Below are positions 11,339 to 22,022 of a stretch of 64,000 bases of DNA, piece after piece. The stretch lies in NCBI GenBank assembly GCA_013368445.1, contig JAACJO010000006.1, forward strand, positions 1,550,001 to 1,614,000, in the 5' to 3' direction. The DNA is from Leucocoprinus leucothites. Its lineage: Eukaryota > Basidiomycota > Agaricomycetes > Agaricales > Agaricaceae. Positions within the stretch are counted from its first letter, which is position 1; each line of letters begins with the position of its first letter. The translations under genes and the position numbers were made by a program. The notes under the pieces are model-generated. The model ran no database searches. It was not told the DNA's origin and was given only the letters and a program-made list of their open reading frames with translations.

Positions 11339-14003
11339 TTGTGAGCCCAAGGAGCAAGAGGCTATTAGGTTTCTGAAGAATACTCGGAGGTGGCGTTCGA
11401 AAAGGAACAAACCAGGCGTACTTAGCGCGTGTATGTCACGTTTTTCGGATGAACGATCAGGTGACTTGAATTGGGTTAATTGGACCTGTCACATCACGTT
11501 TCCAGGCTCTCTGTGATTAAAGTTGGTACTTAGCTGCATACTTTATGCCTACTATGCAACCGCGCAGCGACATCGATCTGCTTCATAACACTCAACTAAC
11601 CGGATTAGTCTGGCAAACTTGGAACCGTCCCGGTCTTCCGTGGTGTTGAGTTCACTCGTCACTCGAGGTCCAAACGTTATTGTGACTGCCACGAAGGAGG
11701 TTATTCTCCCTATTGGTGCTTTTGGCACGCCCAAGAATCTTCTACTTTCTCGTATCTGGCTTAAATGACTACCTTTTTGTAAGCCGACTTCTCTACTGTC
11801 GTCGACTGTCCTCGCACCGGAAAGAACAAGCTCTATCATCCCGTTGAAACTCCTTGAAACAACCTAGAAAAATCTGAAAAGCTAGAGACACTTGCATTTG
11901 ATTTTTGGTTTGTATATGCACGAAGCTACTCGCTTTTCTACTTTTGCTATCGTAGAATCGTCTTTGTCATTACTGGTATACTTATCAACTTCTCATCCAA
12001 CAAAGATAGGGAGAAGGCGATATAGGGGCCGGAAGCACGATTACGGGTACGGAGCAAAGGCGGCAGTTTGCCCTACTTTGATTTGAGGGCAGTGCGGTGC
12101 TTCTTGCTTCCTCCTTCTGGTGTGTTGAATGAAGTGTGGCGAGGCGGGAGAGCGAGGGCTTGGGCTTGGTGGCTTGATAGAAGTATTGATGATATGACTT
12201 GAAGCTTGTGGCAACTATCCTTCGTTCGATCTTTCACTCTTAGTGACTACTTGGGTGGTGTGTTTTATTTGATATATATCCCCCGTTTCTCTGACAGTGC
12301 GTTGTGTAACTTTGTGAAACCAATGAGGCCCGAAAGTTGATGAGCATTGTCGCTGTTCCGATCACAACTGAATTCTACGTTCGACGCCACAATGATTCTC
12401 AGCGCCTAAGTTCAACGAAACTCGAGTCAAACATCATTACAGCCTGCTCACTAAGAACATGAATGTAATTGGTAACCTGAGTTTGAGTCTGAGTCTACGT
12501 CAAGTGAATATAGCAGTATCGTGTGTGATTTATAAACCCACAGATGGGAACATTGGATCCCACCAACTAAAGTTCTTCCCACCTGGAGTTCTTTAGCCTC
12601 TTGAGTGAGAAATTGGATTGATGTCATTAGCGTAGGTTCCTTGGTGGGTCGTATACACTGGCCGCTGCGGGCACCAGTGTTACTGATTTAGTACTATACC
12701 TCAGTGAGAGCGCATTTGGGTATGGAGTGTCTGATGTCATGTAGACGTTGAAGGACTGGGCCTTTCAGGGTGGCGTTGGAGGGCTAGTGTGCCAAATGAA
12801 CTAGCAAGTAGACACCCGGCAAGAGCATTTATTGAAGAGCTTCTTAAAACAAGTCTCCGCAAAGTAAATGGCATACGACCATCTAAGCCCGACCCGATGG
12901 GCAGATGTCAATCAGCAAACGGATAAGTTTAACTTGTGGCGATGACAGTGGGCCGTGGTGCTACATATTGCGCATGCGTGATGTAGTATGTGAGTTCCGA
13001 CCAAGGAGGATTCAAGGATTCGAGACCCATGGGTTCCATTCCGAGATTCTGAGGGAGCGGCCGCATGGGTATAAAAAGGTCGATAACCTCGAGATTCTCA
13101 GAGCTGGCTTCCTTGGGGCCTGAGTTCCGATTCTTCGAGGTCCTCCCCTTTGACCTAGGCTGGTAGCACTGCTACTGTGACGCGTAAGAGGGTTTAACTT
13201 GTGTGGCTAGACCTTTCATAACAGTGTGTAACTTGCTTTTGAATAGGGTTTAGGTTTTCATTCAAATTATTGATTCATTCGCCGCGGGAAAGGTTGAAGG
13301 AATTTAAGTGGAAGGAGATTTTGGTTAGACGGATACTACGGATACGGACACTTACTTGGAAGGTCGTCGGAACGAGAGTAGTGACTGAATTCAGAACCTT
13401 GGATCGAGGCGGATATATATTCTCCGAGGTGTTGCTTTTTCCTCCCCTTGCGACCGCCGCCACCTTGTATTATCCCCACCCCCTCCTCACTCCCGCCAGA
13501 GGCTAACCGTAAACTCCACTGCTATGATGATGATCATGTGGGGATGGATGATGACTACTACTCGGAGCTTTTTGGTGGTGATACTGGTTGTGACAACGAT
13601 GTGTTCCATGTTTGCTGTGGCAGCTCCAGTGGAGGATGTACAAATACGAGATGCTATGATTACTACGACTAGTAACGGAAGGTCATTGAGGTGAGTTGCG
13701 GTAATTTGTATGTTTTTTTGGCATGTATTGATAGGGCTCGGAGTAGTTTTTGGAAATTATTTACGAGACAGATAGCACCTGATGAAGAATTTGTGCGGCT
13801 GCATCGGCGGATGAGCGCACGACGACGGCATCCAGTGCGTCTAAATTTCTTTCTGCACCGATAGCCGCCGACACAACGTGTTTGCAGTGACAATCAGTAG
13901 AAGTAGGGCGTTAAATAGACAATGCATGAGAGAGGCTTACATAAGCAGTATATAGAACTTTTTGCTTTCTGCTACTTATTACTTTGCCTGTCTGCGATCC
14001 GCA
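11339..14003. other. Long divergent intergenic region
   Basis: About 2.7 kb between the divergent MAD3 and rrm4-like genes. Open frames here (for example 11552-11839 minus and 13448-13672 plus) have no recognisable domain or convincing splice partners. A TATA-like box (TATAAAAAG) sits near 13071 but no downstream gene could be built. No tRNA or transposon features seen. Confidence 0.5.
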
Positions 14004-16905
14004 ATGGATCTCGCGTACACTGTGCTTCCCGAGCAGGCCTACGGGCCCCAACCACACCCATACCTCCACGAGCCAGTCCTCTTTGTGTCCAATCTCCCTG
14101 CATATGTCTCCGATGAGAGCCTCGCCACCGCCCTCGTCGGTTACGGGCCCTTCAGACCCAAAATCATGCGCGATGGCATCCAGGCCACCACTGTCTCTGG
14201 CGCGATAGAATTTCGCTATCTTGAGAAAGGTTTGTCTATTGCGCGTTTCTACACGTGTTTTGCGACGCTAACCCTCTGCCCCAGCTGAGAAAGCCCTGGC
14301 TGTTCTCCAGGCGCGCTCCATCCCGAACACCCAGCCTCCTGTTCCACTCGTCCTTTCGCCCTTCCCACCGACTAATCCTCCCACACCCCTTCCGCCCCCG
14401 GCTGCACATCCGAGGCTTGTCAAGCATCTCCCGCCTGGATACGAAGATTCCCAGCTCTATGATCTATTTAGGCCCTTTGGTGCACTCGCTTCAGTCCGTG
14501 CACACACACAGTTTGGTGCTGATACGGGCGTCATTGAGTTTTGGAGTGAGGATGATGCGCGGCAGGCAGAAGAGGCCATGCATTGCGCGGATGTAGAGGG
14601 TCAGAATATTGCAGTCCAGATCTACACACCCAGGAGGGCAAGCGGAACTGTGGCTGACTTTAATGCCGCTGCTCCTACATTCGTGCCCGCAAGCCCTCAG
14701 TTTGGGACTTTTTCTGCCCAGGTGCGTTACGTTCGTTCTTCAAAAACTTTGAAAGGCTGACTTTGAGGGTAGTATTCACCAACGCCACCGCGAGCTGCAC
14801 AATTCCCTGGCGTTCGATCGCCTGGGCCGTTTGTTCATGGGCCTGGACAGCAGGTGCAGCTGGCTCCAATGAGCGGACCCGGTTCCTCAAGTCACAGTGG
14901 ATTGATTGACCCCTGTAATCTCTTCTGCAAGGTTCGTATACAGTATCATTTCGCTTTATCGCCACACTGATGTATTGCAGAATCTAGACCCTGATATAGA
15001 CTCAAATGGCCTTTTCACACATTTCCGTCAGGTGAGTTTCTTGAATTGGAGCGCAGGTGGATATCAGTTGATAACCCTTGATTATAGTTTGGTCAAATTG
15101 TTAGGTTTGTTTTTAATGCTTATATGCGCGAGTATGTGGTATTAAGAGTCTTTCAGTGCCCGTGTTATGCGAGATGAAGCGGGTGCTAGTCGTGGATTCG
15201 GCTTTGTTTCATACCAAACTCCTGACCAAGGTATGTCTACTTACGTCCTGTGGCCAAACTGCAACAAACTCATTAATCACTGACAGCGACTGCGGCCATG
15301 CATGCTATGAATGGAGCACAACTGGGTTCCAAGGCCATCGTAGTCCGGCTGCATGAGCCCAAGCAACTCCGTCAGGAGAAACTTGCTCAGCGATATGCCG
15401 GCCATAACGGTCACCCGAGGAGTTCTAGTGGTGCTACTAGCCCTGCTGCTAGTGATGCGGGAGAGACTCTCGTGGGCGGATGGTCTAGTCCTCGTATGCG
15501 TCCTTCTATCCTCGGATCGCCCAAGACTAGCTACAACGAACGACCGGAGAGGGGACGCCGCGGTTCCGGAAGTTATTTCCATGTGAGTGGTGCTTTCATC
15601 GGTTTACTGCTCGGTTCTGATTGTGGTTTTATTATCTGACAGGCCGCACTTTCGGGCACCCTGAATATGCCGATGCGGTATGACGATTTATCATCGTTGA
15701 CGCCTGTCGTAAGGAAAGAGGTGCTTACGGGCGAGCTCATGCGTCGTGTGAGGACGTTGGATATCATTCCTTCGAGTGAAATGGAAGCTCTCGTTGAATC
15801 ACTCGTCACGGCATCCTTGAGTGAAGTCTTGCAGACGATTGAGGATTCAGAGAGGCTCAAAGAACAAGTCGAGGCTTGGAAAACTAAACATCTCAAACCT
15901 CCTTCAACGTCCGTCTCGCCCCCATCTAAATCCCCTGCACCTTCCGCCACTCCCTCACAAGATTCTCTACTCGCAAATCCCGATGCAACCGCGTCTGCAC
16001 CGGAACATCCGTCTACGCCGATATCTGTAAACGAAGCTTTATCCACTCCTCCACGCACCTCATCTCCTTCGGGATCGATTCCCCCAACAGTATCGGAGCG
16101 AGAACGAGTATATCAGGCCGTATGTAAACTGGAGAGAAGGAATCAAAGTGAGCTTACGGACCTGTTGATGAGCCTGCCAAAGAGAGAAAGGGCGATGTGT
16201 CTGTTCAATTCTGAGGTGTTGAGGGCAAAGTTGGTGGATGCCAAGCTGATTTTGGAGCTGGAGCAGACGGAAATCACGGATGAACCTCCTGTGACGCCGC
16301 AAAGTAAGAAAGTCGCTACGCGCTCCGCTGCAGCCGAGGAAACGACTGCGTCACCGAGAACTCCCGATTTGTCGTCGAGAGGAGCTTCGGCTGCTGCTTC
16401 GCCTATGCCAACAACTCCTTCAACGTCGATTGCGTCTACTGTTGGTACAACCACTTCTGCTGCTACTTCGTCGACTGCTACTGCTGGTGCGACTACCGCG
16501 TGGACTATCGCGGGGTTGTCCAAACTATCGGCGGCGGACATTATTAGGATTGTGAGCGACCCGAAAGTAGCGTTACCTGATGGAGTGGCAAAGGCGGATC
16601 CGATTGTTAAACAAACGACAGATGAGTTTGTGGATTCATTGTCGGATAAACCTGCGCCACAGCAGAAGCAGTTGTTGGGCGATAAGTTGTGAGTTACTAG
16701 TAATTCTAATTTGCAAATGGTGATGGTCGGGACTGACGCTTGGGTTTATAGGTTTAAGGCTGTAAAGTCGTTTGGAGTGAAAGGAGCTCCGAAGATTACG
16801 ATTGCGTTGTTGGATCAAGAGGATTTGCGTGCGCTCGCACATCTGATGAATAGTTATCCTGCGGTGTTGAAGGATAAGGTGTTGGGATTAAAGTTGACCA
16901 AGTGA
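14004..16905 (+). CDS. rrm4: Rrm4-like endosomal mRNA-transport protein (3 RRM + MLLE)
   Basis: Nine exons (14004-14229, 14285-14721, 14773-14931, 14981-15031, 15088-15104, 15157-15230, 15287-15582, 15643-16688, 16752-16905) total 2460 bases, 819 residues. Three RRMs: residues about 20-100 (VLFVSNLPAYVSDESLA), 140-215 (RLVKHLPPGYEDSQLYDLF) and 270-350 (CNLFCKNLDPDID ... RGFGFVSY, a full RNP1). The C-terminal half has MLLE-type helical repeats: about 440-505, 570-630 (ELTDLLMSLPKRERAM ... SEVLRAKLVDA) and 760-815 (QKQLLGDKLFKAV ... VLKDKVLGL), separated by Ser/Thr/Pro-rich linkers. Three RRMs followed by MLLE domains is the layout of Ustilago maydis Rrm4 (792 residues), which links mRNAs to early endosomes moving on microtubules by binding PAM2-like motifs of the adaptor Upa1. 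The assignment is by architecture; a Pab1 paralogue is the alternative but would have four RRMs and one MLLE. Confidence 0.8.
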
Positions 16906-19507
16906 ATGACCTGCTGTGGTCTGCGATCCGTCGTTTGGCGGTGGTAGATGCCCACCGCTACATTATTATACCTCTTTCCTCATCCTTCCTCTGCTCTTCC
17001 TTAACAACCCTAATTCTCCGATGCTCAAAGCCTCATATATTGCGAGGTCCCCCGCGTCCAATGCTTGGCTCCCATTTCTTCCTAACATAAATTTCCCAAT
17101 CTCACGACGTCTTGTTGGCTGCTTCTCTTTCCTAGTCGTGCTCGTATATCTTTTTCTGCATGTCCCAAACCATCTCTTGTCTCGGAGTCCTTACCGCCCG
17201 TTGTTGGAATTTTACATTACTTCTTTTTTCCCTCTCTCCACCTGCGACCAACTGTTACTTGGTTGCTGATTTTGCTTGCTTTTGACCATAACCCATTTCA
17301 CGCTATAGCTACGTACTCGCACATTCATTGATTTGAGGATTGGAATTTGTATCAAGGATTGGTGGATTTAGTTTTACGACTTGAATGATGATGATGACGA
17401 TGATGATGATGATGATGATGTCTTCTTATTTTATTGTGCGTTTGTGGTGTATTCTTGCTTTGGAGGAGGGTGAAGCGGGGGGGGGGTGGTGAGGAAGAGG
17501 AGGAGAGTACTTAGCTATTCGTGTTCAAGTATTCTTGTGATTGCAGTTGTTCTGTGCGAATTTTATGACGTCGATATTGAATTGACGTAGAAGTTTATTG
17601 ATTAATTGAATTATTGATATTATTAATATATTACTTTACGCATTTGTTGATTCAAGCTGTTATTTTTTGCACGATTCAATTCTGTTGAGTGACCTGTACA
17701 GACTCATCTGTTGCATCACAAATTGTACGTGATATCTTGATCTTGACGCTAATCTGCAGGCTTCCGAGTTTTTGAAACATGAGCCACATGTATTTCTACC
17801 AGTGCTCGCCCTCATTAACTGCCTAGTTCACTCCCAAACCGCGGCCTTATCTCCTTATATGCGCCTCAACTCACGACAATATGATTTGCGGCTTTCATGC
17901 CAGTGACCTCAGCAGGTTTATTTCAACAGGCTGCCTCTGACCATTAAGTGTTTTTTCAGGCTCATATACCCTTTTTTCTAGTGTTCACTTGGTCAGGTTA
18001 CGTCGGCACTCGGATTTTAGTTCGCTTTTCTACTCGCATTAATCCCACACTCCTATTCAGCCCCTAGACTTATGCTTTCATGAGGTCCCCGCTTACTCGT
18101 TGCTGGCATATAAACATACACCTTCACCTCCCTTTGTCAGATTACATTCGGTGAATCGTCTCCATGTCCTTCCGGCTCTACTGTTACATGAAGGTGGGCG
18201 TCCAGTCAATATGCTAAAGTCCCTTAATGACTAACTAATCGGGAATCAGATCGCCACCTTGCTACTCTACCAAGTATTGTCATTCCACCGTCATCTGGTG
18301 TTGTGAGTGATGACATAACTGTTGCCTCAGGGGATTTCCTAACTGCCCGCATATAGGAGATCATCGCAGCGCTGAGTTCCCTCTCCTGCATGATCATCCC
18401 CTTTGTCCGCTTAACTCCCCATGACTTTCCATCACAGATTTAGTACTGTAAGTCCTTGTCCGCGCTCGAGTTCATGCAATAAGCTTATCCCTCTGCACAA
18501 GGTTGTTTCTTGGCTTGACTGTGTCGACTTAGTTTTTTCGGACTTAGAAGCTAATGAGGCATTCTAGATAACCTAATCACTTAATAAGGTGAGTATGACT
18601 GCGAATCGTGCCTAGATGGTTACTGATGTTATTTGGGATTTGTAGAGCATTGTCAATATGGCGCGGCATAGTAGGTCAATGGGTGTCAATTTATATCAAA
18701 GACTGTCGATTGCTGTAGATATAATGGAACGTTGTTGACCCAAATTGAGTAATATTGAGATCTATTATGATTTTGTGAAGAGCATTCTGACTATATGAGA
18801 TTATGTACGGCTCTGCTTCGATCGGGGAGTGGAGAGCTGTGCGTGAGATGACTGGGGAATTCCCAAAAATTTCAATTTTGAGCATTGTGCATATGATCAT
18901 CACATTTATGTAGTAGTTACATAATCTAATTTCCTTAGCCCAATACCACCACCGCCCTCGACAACTCCTCGCTCGTCCGAAATTCTATTATTATTTCTTG
19001 TTGGCGGCTCGACTCCCAGCCCCTCTTCGCACTCGCCCAAAGCCTTCGCCCACACCGTCATGTAGTAATGATAGATTGCAAACATGGACAGCCGGCGGGA
19101 TTGTACCTGGGTAGAGATAGATCCACTGAGAGAAAAGATCTCGAAAGAGGAATTAAGAGGTAGACAATAGAACCGTCACTGGTCAAATATCAATCGATCA
19201 TACTGTTACTTATTTTAGGCGCGAAATACATCAACTTTCAATCAAAATGATCCTTTGCTCTTGACCAACCCCTCTTTAGAATCCACGCACGTTGGAATGA
19301 CGGGTTCCTCCCGCAGTTGTTTGATTAGTATCTTCAAGTTCTTGTGTGAGAAATGCTCATTCTTGGTCTGACACTGGATAGATCATGACAGCGTGAATAG
19401 CTACGACTATTCTTGGGGTATTATAAAGGGCGCCCAGTGAGCCATTATGGTCTGGTACTGTTGCTTCCTCTTGATAACTTTTCGCGGTTGATTTTTCGAG
19501 CGCAGTG
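16906..19507. other. Long intergenic region without a visible gene
   Basis: About 2.6 kb between the rrm4-like gene and the DUF6534 gene. It holds the ATG microsatellite listed separately, a run of nine G near 17478 and AT-rich stretches. Short open frames (such as 16916-17269) look random. I see no tRNA, transposase or terminal repeats. Confidence 0.5.
17386..17420 (+). repeat. ATG trinucleotide microsatellite
   Basis: About twelve units of ATG with one C interruption (ATGACG). It lies in the 3' intergenic region of the rrm4-like gene and is not in a coding frame that I can support. Confidence 0.9.
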
Positions 19508-21407
19508 ATGAGAGGGCCTGCAGAGATTATGTATGTCGATTTGTATTTTTTTTTGGGTTGGATTCTTTGGCTTATATCCCTTTACTCAGTCAGGGGCCGT
19601 TCCTGATTGGCACTTTTTTAATATATTTTTGTCTGGGATTTTAGTTGTGCGGACCTACGTTTATTTCAAGAAATATCCTTTGTAAGTCCATAGAAGTGTT
19701 ACTTTGTGTGCGGAGCGATACTGACTGTGTTTTGTTTTGTGGCTATTAGGGATCAGAAATGGAAGAAGGCTTTTGTATGTTGGGATTTAGTTGATTGAGG
19801 GGCCAAGATAGGCTGCCTTAACTGACAGTCTGCTCTTTTAGGTGCTTGTGCTTGTGGCCATTGATCTATTTAATACGGTCATAAACTGTGTATATGTGTA
19901 TCAGACTTTGGTCCTTCACTTTGGTGGGTACATCGACCTGTTGCCTTGGTTGACCGGGGTACTATTTATTTGCAACATACAGGGGATGTTCCGCGCCTTG
20001 CTGCAGCTCCTCATGGTGAGTCGTTCATACTTCTTCGTGTCTCTAGCAATATCTGATAAGCTCGATTCATAGCTACGGTAGCAGGTCATTACCATTTGTC
20101 GCTCAAGTATATTCGAGAAGAGCTGATGCGCTGACATTATCGTGATGAATACAGAGCCTATTGTATCAACGGTGAGACGGCTGTGGTCCTTTATCTGAAT
20201 ATCGACTGAGACCTCTCGTCCTTGAACTTGAAAGGTGGCCATCGAGTTGATGGTACAAGCTTTCTATGCCTGGAGGATCCACACTTTAACAAGAAGTTGG
20301 GTTATTGTTGGATTGATTGTTGCCCTTTCTCTGGCGGGAGCGGGTGAGTGCTGTTTCATGCTGCGGTGTGGCGTCTGATCAAGTGAATCGTTGGAAATAG
20401 CGGGCGCTCTGGTGACCGTTATTAGATTTATTACGGACCCACAGGCCCGTGAATTTGCGAACATGCAGGCCGATCTCAAGGTAGTATACGGATCTTACCG
20501 ATGCTGTGGTTGCTCATTCGAACCTTCGGTGGTAGGATGTGATTATCCTTTGGTTAGTGGGTGCTGCTGCAGCAGACGTGCTCATCTCCCTGGTACTCGT
20601 ATGGTTCCTGTGAGTATTTTTTCCTCCCATGTTTAAAGAGGAACTCACCGGTTTTCCAGGGTAAGAAATACACTTTTAATAGAAGCATCCGTTGCTGAGC
20701 GCCGCATGTCAAATAGCGCAAACATAAAAATGGATCCAAAGAGACCGATATATTGGTTGATCGTATCATTCGCCGTATGAAAAATCATCGCTCAATATAT
20801 TTAAGACTAACGCTTGGGGGACAGTTACAATGCAAACGAATTGCGTGACAGCCGTCATTGCTATTGTAGACACCATTGTTTACTTGACAGTCGTGAGTCC
20901 TATCATTGCTCCTACTTCTGTCCCGACGCCTCTCTCAATCGCATCGTATCGCCTGCAGCCTGACGGAACGTGAGTATCACGAAAATTGTGGATCAGCAGC
21001 GCTTTTCTGACAGTTCATTATTCCACAGACACTATGTCTTTAACTTGAACCTCTGCCATTTGTACTCCAACTCGTTGATGAGTAGTCTCAATTCTAGGAA
21101 CGTAACTCCATCGTTACATGGTCATCGAGAACTCTCCACCCTACGCTTTGAGCCGGGCGGTTCTGCTTCACTACAAACGGGTCTTCAATCGACTTTAAAC
21201 TATTCACTATCTGATTCCTTGAAGAAAGCTGGCGACTTTTCGTACCAGCACCCACCCTCTAGAGTCAAGGTAAAGAAATCTCCTGTCAATTATATGCTTA
21301 GCTCAAGTAATATGGGTGGTCAGAATATTGTTGTCGGCACTGAATTTCACCAAGACAAAGGTGGGATGGTCCCCGGGAAGGAGATTGCGCCAGGGGAAGA
21401 AGTGTAA
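19508..21407 (+). CDS. DUF6534-type multi-pass membrane protein (frame disrupted)
   Basis: Function unknown; the family is common in Agaricomycetes. Exon 1 (19508-19530) joins to 19590 and gives QGPFLIGT, the N-terminal family signature. The frame then breaks in a run of six T at 19614-19619: one more T would continue as FFNIFLSGILVVRTYVYFKKYP. Later exons: 19750-19774, 19842-about 20015, 20232-about 20341 (MVQAFYAWRIHTLTRSW), about 20401-20480, 20535-20609, 20717-20779 (RKHKNGSKETDILVDRIIR), 20825-20893 and a final exon with FNLNLCHLYSNSLMSSLNSR, the C-terminal signature, ending at 21407. The introns 20610-20659 and 20661-20716 leave a single G between them. Roughly seven membrane helices and a long Ser-rich cytosolic tail. 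Could be a recent pseudogene or carry a base error. Confidence 0.7.
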
Positions 21408-22022
21408 CTCAGAAAATTATAGGCTTGTGGTTCTTCTCGGTCGTATCTTACAATTTGAACTATTCAATAACTAGTTAGCGTATGATGACTTCCTCGTAAT
21501 TATGTGACCCTGTTTTGTCTGAAGTACTGAAATTATAGAGCAAGCTGTTTTAGCACGAATATATCATAAGACCGCACACATCACTCCAGATGGTATCGGG
21601 TGATCTACGCAACCAGTGCTACTTAGGAGGCCAAGTATCTTCAACTCCACACGAATGATAGAAGGTAGTCAAAAGCTTTCTTGCGGAAGATTTAAATTGG
21701 GGGGTGTTCACAGGATAACGGGTCCTTGGAACTGCTTTCTCTCTTTTCCCTCTGATATTAGCCATTCTTTGCGGTGGTGCTGTGCCACAACCTGCGGCCC
21801 TGGGGTTGTTCAGATTTCGGGATATGATTGTTGTTTGAATTCAGTGATCGCAGTTAAGGCAATAATCATATTTAGCAAGGGTCATGTGTGCTGATAAGTA
21901 TAGATATCATCATCAGCCCCACTGCAGCCATTACCTTGATCGCCTTCCACACCTCATTCCAACGCGGCTGCTCTTGATTCTGTCTTACTGATTCACTCAA
22001 ATTCCGTGTTCAAGAGACAGCA
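21408..22022. other. Intergenic
   Basis: 3' flank of the DUF6534 gene and promoter of AIP1, both on the plus strand. No supported gene, repeat or RNA. Confidence 0.6.

Noticed and set aside
11552..11839. Minus-strand open frame of 95 residues upstream of MAD3
   Set aside because: No homology recognised and no in-frame connection to MAD3.
20018..20231. 214-base gap between DUF6534 exons as a possible insertion
   Set aside because: No terminal repeats or target-site duplication; more likely one long intron or an unrecognised small exon.
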